Of a stretch of 38,205 nt of DNA, positions 31,570 through 38,205 are shown one piece after another. Below the pieces are notes generated by a model, which was not told where the DNA came from, ran no database searches, and worked only from the letters and a program-made list of their open reading frames with translations. Each line of letters starts with the position of its first letter. The first letter of the stretch is position 1. Made by a program: the position numbers and the translations under genes. The stretch covers positions 1 to 38,205 of the forward strand of contig JBGTBQ010000264.1 in NCBI GenBank assembly GCA_041749275.1. Reading direction: 5' to 3'. This stretch comes from JBGTBQ01 sp041749275 (GTDB lineage Bacteria > Acidobacteriota > Blastocatellia > Pyrinomonadales > Pyrinomonadaceae).

Positions 31570-32934
31570 ATGTCACATCTTCTTGAGATAGATTCCCTAC
31601 GCATCTTACGCGCCGCGCTCGAACGGCTCGAAGCAGGCTTCGAGCGTCTTCCGCCGGTCAACACCGAGACGACGGACGGGCGCGCGATGGAAGGAGTGTT
31701 GTCCGAGGTCGCCGAACGACTGCGCGACAATTATCCATACTTTCATCCGCTCTATGCCGGGCAGATGTTGATGCCGCCGCACCCGGTCGCGCGCGCGGCC
31801 TACGCGCTGGCGATGTGGATCAACCCGAACAATCACGCGCTCGACGGGGGCCGCGCCAGTTCCGCGATGGAGAAAGAAGCGGTGGCGGAAATCGCGCGCA
31901 TGTTCGGTTGGCAGGAGCACCTCGGACATCTGACCGGCGGCGGCACGATGGCGAACCTCGAAGCGCTGTGGGTCGCCGGGCAACTCCGGCCCGGCGCGCG
32001 CGTCCTCGCGTCAGAGCAGGCGCACTACACGCACCGGCGCATCAGCGGCGTGCTCGGTCTTGCGTTCGAGGCCGTCCCGTGCGACCGGCGCGGGCGCATG
32101 GACGTTGAGGCGCTGAAGAAAATTCTTGAGAGCGGCGAGACGGGCTGCGTCGTGGCGACGATGGGGACGACCGCCGTCGGTTCGGTTGACCCGCTCGATG
32201 AGCTGCTCGTTTTGCGCGAACGCCACGGCTTTCGCCTGCACGCCGACGCGGCCTACGGCGGTTATTTTCGCCTCGCCGACAATCTCGCACAAGATGCGCG
32301 CCGCGCCTTCGATCATCTCGACGAAGTTGATTCCATCGTCATTGACCCGCACAAGCACGGTCTTCAACCTTACGGCTGCGGCTGCGTCATCTTCCGCGAC
32401 CCATCGGTGGGAAAACTCTACAAGCACGACTCGCCCTACACTTATTTCAGTTCGGCGGAGCTGCATCTTGGCGAGATCAGTCTCGAATGCTCGCGGCCCG
32501 GCGCGGCGGCGGTCGGGCTGTGGGCGACGCAAAGGCTGCTGCCTTTGACGGCGGGCGGCGAGTTCGCGCGGATGAAAAGCAGCTCGCGGGCGGCGGCGCT
32601 CGCGTTGTATGAGAAGCTGCGCGCGGACGCGCGCTTCGTGACGGCCTTCGAGCCGGAACTGGACATCGTGGTCTGGGCCGTGCGCGCCGCGAGCGCGAGC
32701 AAGGCGTCAACGCTTGCGCGATCTATTTTCGACGAGGCGGCGCAACGCGACCTCCATCTCGCGCTCGCCGAATTGCCGTTCGATTTTTTCGAAATGAAGA
32801 GCGCCGGAATGGAACGCGACCGGGAGACGATTACCTGCCTGCGCTCCGTGCTGATGAAGCCGGAACACCTTGAGTGGGTCGAGGGCATCTGGCGGATTCT
32901 CGACGCGGCGACCGACGCCGTGAAAGGAAAGTGA
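31570..32934 (+). CDS. group II PLP-dependent amino-acid decarboxylase family
   Basis: The 454-residue protein has the fold-type I decarboxylase motifs: HLTGGGTMANLEAL (phosphate contact), HADAAYGGY (Asp226, pyridine nitrogen) and IDPHKHGLQPYGCG with the PLP lysine Lys262. This places it with aromatic-L-amino-acid, glutamate and aspartate decarboxylases and tyrosine decarboxylase-like enzymes; the substrate is not determinable. The current start (MSHLLEIDSLRILRAAL) lies just downstream of the divergent TonB-domain gene. A truncated copy of its first codons survives at 30129-30269, so its 5' end seems to have been rearranged. Confidence 0.9.
   Translation: MSHLLEIDSLRILRAALERLEAGFERLPPVNTETTDGRAMEGVLSEVAERLRDNYPYFHPLYAGQMLMPPHPVARAAYALAMWINPNNHALDGGRASSAMEKEAVAEIARMFGWQEHLGHLTGGGTMANLEALWVAGQLRPGARVLASEQAHYTHRRISGVLGLAFEAVPCDRRGRMDVEALKKILESGETGCVVATMGTTAVGSVDPLDELLVLRERHGFRLHADAAYGGYFRLADNLAQDARRAFDHLDEVDSIVIDPHKHGLQPYGCGCVIFRDPSVGKLYKHDSPYTYFSSAELHLGEISLECSRPGAAAVGLWATQRLLPLTAGGEFARMKSSSRAAALALYEKLRADARFVTAFEPELDIVVWAVRAASASKASTLARSIFDEAAQRDLHLALAELPFDFFEMKSAGMERDRETITCLRSVLMKPEHLEWVEGIWRILDAATDAVKGK
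31595..31632 (+). repeat. 38-nt direct repeat, right copy
   Basis: Identical to 30145-30182. It lies at codons 9-21 of the decarboxylase gene. Confidence 0.95.
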
Positions 32935-32959
32935 GCAGCGAGCAGTGAGCAGTAAAAGC

Positions 32960-32992
32960 AAGAGGCTTGAGATTGAACGTCTCAAGCCTCTT
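32960..32992. terminator. hairpin between convergent genes
   Basis: AAGAGGCTTGAGA (32960-32972) is complementary to 32980-32992 with a 7-nt loop. It lies between the end of the decarboxylase and the end of the first kinase-like gene, and is preceded by AGCAGTGAGCAGT repeats. The T-content after the stem is modest in both directions. Confidence 0.65.
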
Positions 32993-33019
32993 CGTTATTC
33001 CGACTTTGCCGCTTACGGT

Positions 33020-33979
33020 TCACTGCTCCGAGGCGTCGCCGCCGGGGAGGTTGACCAGTTCGTTGATACGCCCGCGCACGGCTTCGGTCAACGCGCTCAC
33101 CTGCCGCGGCGTGTAGTTGGCGGCGCGGAAGGCGTCGGTGAGTTGCTGGTCGCTCAGGCGCGCGAGCAAGTTGCCGAGCCAGCGCGCGTCGGCGACCGTG
33201 ATCGAGTCGAACATCTGGTTGTTGACGCCGCTGAAGGTAAATTCAACGCGACCGTCCTTGACGCCGTTGATGAACTTCGACTTGAGGTAGTCCTCCGGCT
33301 TGTTGCGGCTGCGTTTGAGACGCCAGAGCGCGCCGCTCCCCGTTTTGCCGAACGTCGCGCCGAGGTCGCTGATGGCATAGCTCACCTCGTCCGGCGTCGC
33401 GCCGGAGATGATGACGTTGTTCTCATCCTTCAAATCCCAGTTGTTGATGAGCGCCATCAGAACTTTCAACCCTTGCAGCTCGCGCTTGCCGACGAACGGA
33501 TTCTCCTCCCATGCCCAGTGGCCGTGGCGTTTGAGCGCCTTCGTGCGAAGCTCGAACCTGACGTTCTCGAACCTGCCCTTGCCGACGATGTTGACGCTCG
33601 GCGCGAGGTGAACGATCTCGGTCTGGTAGCCCGCGGCCCAGACGAGGCGGACGGCGGCGGTTTCACTCTGCGCCTCGCTGCCGACCTTCGCCACCCACTC
33701 GCGTCCCGAAGCGTCACGCACGCGATACTTCTTCGACGTGCCGCCTTTCTCATCCTTGACGAAGGTGATCTTGTCGAGATTCGGCTGCTCGCCCTCGCCG
33801 CGGAAGAGGTCGCGCGCGGAGATGTCCGCCGGCTCGCGCCACAGAACTGGCGCGCCCTGTGGCGGCTCCTTCGGCTTCTTCTCTTTCTGTTGTGGCGCCG
33901 CGAGGACGGCGGGTGAAAGACTTAAAACGAGGATGACGGCGTAAAGGGCGGCGGCGAAGCGCCTCACTCTGTGCAACAT
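33020..33979 (-). CDS. secreted protein with protein-kinase-like motifs, paralogue 1
   Basis: The 319-residue product starts with a signal peptide (MLHRVRRFAAALYAVILVLS, cleavage near LAA/PQ) and a Lys/Pro-rich spacer. I do not know a named family. The order of motifs fits a kinase-like fold: EWVAKVG (Lys98, like the beta-3 lysine), SETAAVRLVWAAG (Glu106, like helix C), NNWDLKDENNVI (Asp182-x-Lys-x-x-Asn187, like the catalytic loop HRDLKxxN) and YAISDLGATFG (Asp205-Leu-Gly, like DFG). The C-terminal 70 residues are helical. It lies 71 nt after a closely related gene, so the pair arose by tandem duplication. A periplasmic phosphotransferase, or a non-catalytic relative of HipA/FAM20-type kinases, is an inference. 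Confidence 0.85.
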   Translation of the reverse strand: MLHRVRRFAAALYAVILVLSLSPAVLAAPQQKEKKPKEPPQGAPVLWREPADISARDLFRGEGEQPNLDKITFVKDEKGGTSKKYRVRDASGREWVAKVGSEAQSETAAVRLVWAAGYQTEIVHLAPSVNIVGKGRFENVRFELRTKALKRHGHWAWEENPFVGKRELQGLKVLMALINNWDLKDENNVIISGATPDEVSYAISDLGATFGKTGSGALWRLKRSRNKPEDYLKSKFINGVKDGRVEFTFSGVNNQMFDSITVADARWLGNLLARLSDQQLTDAFRAANYTPRQVSALTEAVRGRINELVNLPGGDASEQ

Positions 33980-34050
33980 TCTTCAATCGCGCGCGGGGCG
34001 CGCTCTCCTCCTTCCGATTTTAAGACTCTGAACGGGAATGGTATCACGTT

Positions 34051-35022
34051 TCAGCGCGCCGCCGGGTTCGGCAGGCTGACGAGTTCGTTGATGCGCGCAC
34101 GCACGGCGCGCGTCAGCAGACGCACCTCGGCGGGCGCGTAGTTGGCGGCGCGGAAAGCGTCTCCGAGTTGCCGGTCGCTCAGGCGCGCAAGCCTTTGCCC
34201 GACCCAGCGCGCATCGGCGACCATGATGTCGTTGAACATGCCGCGCTTCTTCCCTGAAAAATGGAAGTCCACGCGCCCGTCATCCTTGACCTCGTCCACG
34301 AATTTGTCGTTGCTGAAGCCTTCGGGGTTGTTACGGTTGCGCGTGAAGCGCCAGATGAGCGGATACCTTCCGGTCTCGCCGAGCGTCGCGCCGAGGTCGC
34401 TGATGGTGTAGCGTAGCTCCGTCTCGCGCGTCCGTGGATGGCGCGCCGCGAGGATGACGTTGTTCGTATCCTTGATGTCCCAGTTGTTGAGAAAGACCAT
34501 CATCACCTTCAACCCCTGAAATTCGCGCGTGCCGACGAAGGGGTTCTCGTCCCAACTCCATTCGCCCTCACGCTCCAGCCCGGCGGGCCGCGCCTCGAAC
34601 CGCGCATTCTGAAACGTACCCTTGCCGCGAATGTTGACGCGCGGCGCGAGGTAGGTGGCCTCCGTCATGTAGCCCGCGGCCCAGAGCAGGCGCGTGGCGG
34701 CGGTCTCGCTCTGCGCCTCCTTGCCGACCTTCACCACCCATTCGCGCCCCGCCCCGTCGCGCACGCGGTACTTCGTCGAATAGCCGCCCTTCTCCTCTTC
34801 GAGAAACCGGACGCGACGCAGGTTCGGCCCGCCGCGTGCGCCGCCCGGCCCCGCTCGCAGGTCGAGCGCCGCCATGTTCGAGTGCTCGCGCCATAACACG
34901 GGCGTACCGCGCGGCGGCGCTTTCGCTTTGTCCTTCTGGACGGCGAAGCCCGTGGGCGTGAAACCGAGAGCGAGGACGACGAAAAAGAGCGCGACTGTGG
35001 CGCGACTGACCCGGTGTAGCAT
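34051..35022 (-). CDS. secreted protein with protein-kinase-like motifs, paralogue 2
   Basis: The start at 35022 follows a strong GGGAGGGAAGA and gives the signal peptide MLHRVSRATVALFFVVLALG; a frame extension to 35166 is not supported. The 323-residue mature organisation is the same as in the neighbouring paralogue, with all candidate motifs kept: Lys98 in WVVKVG, Glu106 in SETAATRLLWAAG, Asp182-Ile-Lys-x-x-Asn187 in NNWDIKDTNN, and Asp209-Leu-Gly in TISDLGATLG. Divergence between the copies is spread evenly, yet these positions are identical, which argues that they matter. The end (INELVSLP) is also conserved. It follows the creatininase gene at 178 nt, so co-expression is possible but not shown. 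Confidence 0.85.
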   Translation of the reverse strand: MLHRVSRATVALFFVVLALGFTPTGFAVQKDKAKAPPRGTPVLWREHSNMAALDLRAGPGGARGGPNLRRVRFLEEEKGGYSTKYRVRDGAGREWVVKVGKEAQSETAATRLLWAAGYMTEATYLAPRVNIRGKGTFQNARFEARPAGLEREGEWSWDENPFVGTREFQGLKVMMVFLNNWDIKDTNNVILAARHPRTRETELRYTISDLGATLGETGRYPLIWRFTRNRNNPEGFSNDKFVDEVKDDGRVDFHFSGKKRGMFNDIMVADARWVGQRLARLSDRQLGDAFRAANYAPAEVRLLTRAVRARINELVSLPNPAAR

Positions 35023-35200
35023 TCTTCCCTCCCCAAGCGAGACGCGACCCGCGACCTGCCGGCGAAGGCCGGGGCGCAAAGTCGCCCGCGCTTTCCATCC
35101 GTCTTTTAGTTTAATGGGGGTGCGCGTGAATCTTATCAGCGCGCACGGCTCTTTGACCATCCCCAACGCGCCGCTTCGACGGAAGGATGCGCCGCCGGCA

Positions 35201-36046
35201 TCACAAACCGGCCATGTCCCACTTGCGAATGATCTCGCCGACGAGCGCGGCCACTTTGTCCGTCACCTTGTTGAAATACTCGTCGGCCTTCTGCTGGTCG
35301 AACTTCGGATAGCCCTGTCCGGGTTGGTAGAGACCGATGGACGAAGGGAAGGGCGCCGCCGACCAAGTGTTCGGCGCGGGGTACGCGGTGGCGAGTTCGT
35401 CTTTGTAACGTTCGGGGTGGACGAGGCTGGGGTCAATCGCCTGCACGAAGGCCGTCTCGTTCCAACCGGCGTGGCCGCCGTCCTCGCCGAAGACCTGCTT
35501 CGTGATATCAGAGGCGAACGACCACCAGTTGATGACGAGCGTCCGCACTTTTCTCTCTGCCGAAACTTCCGCCGCGACCGCGTTTAAGACCGCCGTCTGC
35601 GGCCCGCCGTGGCCGTTCAGGACGATGATGTTCTTGAAGCCGTTCTTCGCCAGCCCTTCGAGTATCTGTTTGACGAAGGGGCGGTATGCGCTTTCGGTGA
35701 TTTGAAAAGCGCCGGGGTAGGCTTCCATGCCGCCGGTGATACCGTAAGGGAGCGCGGGCGCGATCATGGCATTGACGCGCGGCGCGATCCGGCGCGCGAT
35801 GGCGAGCGGGGCGGTGATGTCCGCGCCATTGTTGGCGACGCCGTGCGGCTCCAGCGTGCCGGTCGGCAAGAGCACGGTTTGAATGCGCGTGGGCACGACC
35901 TCTTTGAACTCCATCCAGTTGATGCGCTCCATCTCGCGCGTCGAGACGAAGTCTCTCGGATCGCCCGCCGTCGCGTTTTGCGCGCGCGCCGTCGCGTGCG
36001 GGAACGTGTAGAGCAAGAGTGTGGTTAAGAGCAGTGCTTTTTTCAT
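35201..36046 (-). CDS. secreted creatininase-family amidohydrolase
   Basis: GGAGGAGA at 5 nt before the ATG at 36046 fixes the start and gives a signal peptide (MKKALLLTTLLLYTFPHATA); the frame continues to 36085 without support. Creatininase-family metal ligands are visible: Glu66 and His68 in LPTGTLEPHG, Asp76 in NNGADITAP, a His in NGHGGPQTA and a Glu in GWNETA. The 281-residue enzyme should hydrolyse a cyclic amide or related bond. Members outside creatinine degradation act on formamidopyrimidines or mycofactocin peptides, so the substrate is open. Periplasmic location, inferred from the signal peptide, is less usual for the family but recurs in related phyla. Confidence 0.9.
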   Translation of the reverse strand: MKKALLLTTLLLYTFPHATARAQNATAGDPRDFVSTREMERINWMEFKEVVPTRIQTVLLPTGTLEPHGVANNGADITAPLAIARRIAPRVNAMIAPALPYGITGGMEAYPGAFQITESAYRPFVKQILEGLAKNGFKNIIVLNGHGGPQTAVLNAVAAEVSAERKVRTLVINWWSFASDITKQVFGEDGGHAGWNETAFVQAIDPSLVHPERYKDELATAYPAPNTWSAAPFPSSIGLYQPGQGYPKFDQQKADEYFNKVTDKVAALVGEIIRKWDMAGL

Positions 36047-36109
36047 CTTGTCTCCTCCGCCTCGAAAGCTCAGGGGTCTCTCCATGCTTGAGTGAAGCTA
36101 ATATTGATT

Positions 36110-36208
36110 TTCACCACCGAGACACAGAGGACACGGAGATGGCACGGAGGCTTGAACATCATTCGAGGCTCCGTGCATCCTCTGTGCCCTCTGTGTCTCG
36201 GTGGTGAA
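36110..36208. repeat. 99-bp palindromic interspersed repeat, copy 2
   Basis: A 21-nt arm beginning TTCACCACCGAGACACAGAGG-like (36110-36130) pairs perfectly with 36188-36208, and the inner segments pair imperfectly (GCACGGAGG near 36142, CTCCGTGC near 36169). It is the same family as 16511-16598: the outer 20 nt differ at one position. Here it lies between two divergent genes. Confidence 0.85.
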
Positions 36209-36238
36209 TTGCCGGTTGCACGAGAATCAATAAAGTGA

Positions 36239-36267
36239 TTGACTCACCAACTCCAAAAGTGTAGAAG
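36239..36267 (+). promoter_or_regulatory. candidate sigma-70 promoter of the Fe-S/NrfD operon
   Basis: TTGACT (36239-36244), a 17-nt spacer and TAGAAG (36262-36267) lie just after the palindromic repeat. The leader to the ATG at 36370 would be about 95 nt. Confidence 0.5.
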
Positions 36268-36369
36268 CGTTCTCACCGAAGTTCGAGAGAGAATACTTCA
36301 AACGGCGGAGTGATTGCATCGCCTCGCTCGCCGTCCGGCGCGGGTCGGGACGGCCTCAAGGAAACTTTG

Positions 36370-37908
36370 ATGGCGGAACAGATTGCGCCCCACGGCGACG
36401 AACACGCGACCCGCTGGGCGAAGGTGATTGACCAGACGCGCTGCATCGGCTGCCACGCCTGCACGACCGCGTGCAAGTCGGAGAACGAAGTGCCCGTCGG
36501 CGTCACGCGCACTTACGTCAAGCACGTTGATGTCGGAGTGTTTCCACAGGCGCGGCGGGCGCATCAGGTCACGCGCTGCAACCAGTGCGCGCACGCGCCG
36601 TGCGTCGTCGCCTGTCCCACCACGGCGATGTTCCAGCGCCCGGACGGCATCGTTGATTTCGACAAGTCCATCTGCATCGGCTGCAAGGCGTGTATTGCCG
36701 CCTGTCCCTACGACGCCATCTTCATCAATCCCGAAGACCACTCCGCCGAGAAGTGCAACTTCTGCGCACATCGTCTCGACGTAGGGCTCGAGCCTTCATG
36801 TGTCGTCGTCTGTCCTACCGAAGCCATCATCGTCGGCGACCTGCACGACCCCAACTCGCGGGTATCTCAGATCATCGAGCGGCAGCCGGTAAATGTCCGC
36901 CGGCCTGAGAAGGAAACGCGACCCAAGCTCTTTTACAAGGGCGCACACCAGGCTACGCTCGACCCGCTTGCGGCCCGCCGACCGGATGGAGGGCTTTTCA
37001 TGTGGAGCGAGCAGGCGACCGGAGACCAGTCGGTGGTCTCCGGTCATCCGGGCCGCTCCAACAGCTCAGCCGCTGCGCTGCTTTCGTACGACGTGGGGCA
37101 CAGGGCGCCCTGGGATTGGCGCGTGAGCCTCTACACCTGGACGAAGGGTATCTCGGCCGGCGTGTATCTCGTCGCCTTCGGCCTGGTCGCATCCGGGGCG
37201 ATGCCGGGCGGGAGCCCGCTCTGGCGATGGTCTGCGCCTGCTCTGGGCATGTTGTTTCTCGTTGCAACCGGCGGGCTGCTGATCGGAGATCTCACGCACC
37301 CGACCCGGTTCCATTTCCTGTTTCTCCGGCCGCAGTGGCGGAGTTGGCTGGTGCGTGGCGCGGTCATCATTTCCGGATACGGCATGATGCTGGGAGCGCA
37401 CCTGTTCGCCAGCTACCTCGGTATCGGGTGGCTCCACACGACAGCAGTACTCCTCGGCGTACCGCTCGCCGCGCTGACGGCGGTTTATACCGCCTACCTC
37501 TTCGCCCAGGCCAAGGCGCGCGATCTCTGGCAGAGCGCACTTCTGCCGCCGCACCTCTTGGTACAATCGGTGCTGAGCGGCGCGGCCGCCCTGCTCCCGT
37601 TCGCGATCGCCCTCGAGCCGGCCGTCGTTCCTCCTCTCCTCGGGACGTTAGGCGGCGCGTGTGCGGCGCATCTGCTTTTGGTCGTTGGCGAGACCACGAC
37701 CTCGCATCCTACTGCTCACGCGCGGCTGGCCGTCTGGGAGATGGTTCACGGGAAATACCGGACATTCTTCTGGACCGGGATCGTGCTCATGATCGGAGGG
37801 GTCATCGCCCCATGGATAAGCGTGGCCGCTGCGCCCCTTGCGCTCGCCGGTCTCCTCGCCCACGAGCACGCGTACGTGCAGGCAGGACAAGCCGTGCCGC
37901 TGGCATGA
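36370..37908 (+). CDS. fused four-cluster ferredoxin and NrfD-like membrane subunit
   Basis: The ATG at 36370 follows AAGGAA at 7 nt and is preferred over an in-frame GTG at 36310; the product has 512 residues. Residues about 15-190 are a DMSO-reductase-B-type electron carrier with four cysteine groups (CIGCHACTTAC, CNQCAHAPCVVAC, CIGCKACIAAC, CNFCAHRL...CVVVC) for four [4Fe-4S] clusters. After a linker, about eight to nine membrane helices from residue 260 match NrfD/PsrC-type quinone-interacting subunits (WTKGISAGVYLVAFGL, THPTRFHFLFLRPQW). Normally these are two polypeptides; here they are one. With the molybdopterin enzyme encoded next, this is a membrane-bound oxidoreductase of the polysulfide/tetrathionate/DMSO reductase kind. 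Direction and substrate are unknown. Confidence 0.92.
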   Translation: MAEQIAPHGDEHATRWAKVIDQTRCIGCHACTTACKSENEVPVGVTRTYVKHVDVGVFPQARRAHQVTRCNQCAHAPCVVACPTTAMFQRPDGIVDFDKSICIGCKACIAACPYDAIFINPEDHSAEKCNFCAHRLDVGLEPSCVVVCPTEAIIVGDLHDPNSRVSQIIERQPVNVRRPEKETRPKLFYKGAHQATLDPLAARRPDGGLFMWSEQATGDQSVVSGHPGRSNSSAAALLSYDVGHRAPWDWRVSLYTWTKGISAGVYLVAFGLVASGAMPGGSPLWRWSAPALGMLFLVATGGLLIGDLTHPTRFHFLFLRPQWRSWLVRGAVIISGYGMMLGAHLFASYLGIGWLHTTAVLLGVPLAALTAVYTAYLFAQAKARDLWQSALLPPHLLVQSVLSGAAALLPFAIALEPAVVPPLLGTLGGACAAHLLLVVGETTTSHPTAHARLAVWEMVHGKYRTFFWTGIVLMIGGVIAPWISVAAAPLALAGLLAHEHAYVQAGQAVPLA

Positions 37909-37918
37909 GGATCTGACG

Positions 37919-38205
37919 ATGGACCTCCATGCGATAGGCGAACGGTTGAGCGCTGCGCGCGCCGAAACGGAGCGACGCGGTGAAACCTTCTATCCGGGCC
38001 CGAGCCGCATCCACCTCGCGTCCTTCCCGCCGAAGGAGCGCTGGGACCACTGGATAGAACTGGACTCCAGGAGTTGGCCGGACCGGGTGGAGAGGCACTA
38101 CACGCTTGTGCCCACAACCTGCTTCAATTGCGAGGCGGCGTGCGGCCTCTTGGCCTACGTCGACCGTCAGAGCCTGCAGGTCCGCAAGTTCGAGGGCAAT
38201 CCACT
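37919..38205 (+). CDS. molybdopterin oxidoreductase catalytic subunit, N-terminal part
   Basis: The ATG at 37919 lies 10 nt after the Fe-S/NrfD stop, and the frame runs off the right edge of the window. The first 95 residues end with TTCFNCEAACGLLAYV, a CxxCxxxC group that starts the [4Fe-4S]-binding N-terminal domain of DMSO-reductase-superfamily enzymes (the fourth Cys would lie beyond the edge). No twin-arginine signal is visible at the N-terminus (MDLHAIGERLSAARAETERR), so on this evidence the catalytic subunit may face the cytoplasm. The substrate cannot be told from this fragment. Confidence 0.88.
   Translation, partial: MDLHAIGERLSAARAETERRGETFYPGPSRIHLASFPPKERWDHWIELDSRSWPDRVERHYTLVPTTCFNCEAACGLLAYVDRQSLQVRKFEGNP

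Noticed and set aside
1..38205. tRNA, rRNA or known riboswitch genes.
   Set aside because: No cloverleaf, CCA-type end, rRNA core sequence or recognisable aptamer was seen by eye; a covariance-model search would be needed to exclude small RNAs.

Overview
The window is about 38 kb of GC-rich bacterial chromosome, densely packed with genes on both strands and littered with short palindromic intergenic repeats. I see no rRNA, tRNA, CRISPR array, transposase or phage structural gene. Several traits recall Acidobacteriota of the Blastocatellia type: a DUF4214 domain on a secreted enzyme, a periplasmic TonB-C-domain protein, PhyH and secreted creatininase-like enzymes, and repeats of the 'accgagacacagagg' kind. 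This placement is inference from gene style, not from a marker gene.

Layout. 1-1.8 kb: 3' part of a gamma-glutamyltransferase and two small unknown genes. 1.9-6.3 kb, minus strand: an RluA-type pseudouridine synthase directly following a secreted GH38-like glycosidase with a C-terminal DUF4214 region. 6.4-8 kb: a GT-C membrane glycosyltransferase. 8.1-19.3 kb: a plus-strand surface-polysaccharide cluster (UDP-HexNAc 2-epimerase, deacetylase-GT2 fusion, sugar aminotransferase, Gfo/Idh dehydrogenase, hexapeptide acetyltransferase, FAD oxidoreductase, methyltransferase, second deacetylase, GT-C transferase). Many genes overlap by ATGA, and the set fits assembly of an N-acetylated amino-sugar (possibly diacetamido-uronic acid) glycan.

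19.4-20.75 kb: a visibly less GC-rich three-gene island of HigB-like toxin, HigA-like antitoxin and SecB-like chaperone, that is, a toxin-antitoxin-chaperone (TAC) module. It has a palindromic operator over the -10 box and an unusual lysine/arginine-rich tail on the chaperone. 21.1-28.1 kb: central metabolism, with citrate synthase, a secreted serine hydrolase, and pyruvate phosphate dikinase interrupted by a 420-residue LAGLIDADG intein one residue before its phosphorylated histidine.

28.4-32.9 kb: half-size UPF0016 cation transporter, PhyH-family dioxygenase, a small unknown gene, a TonB-C-domain protein and a PLP decarboxylase whose 5' end is partly duplicated 1.4 kb upstream. 33.0-36.0 kb, minus strand: two tandem paralogous secreted proteins with protein-kinase-like motifs (Lys, Glu, DxKxxN, DLG), then a secreted creatininase-family amidohydrolase. 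36.3 kb to the end: a fused four-cluster ferredoxin/NrfD membrane protein and the start of a molybdopterin oxidoreductase, a respiratory complex of unknown substrate.

The most interesting items are the TAC module with its histone-like chaperone tail, the PPDK intein lacking its usual C-terminal histidines, and the pair of secreted kinase-like proteins.
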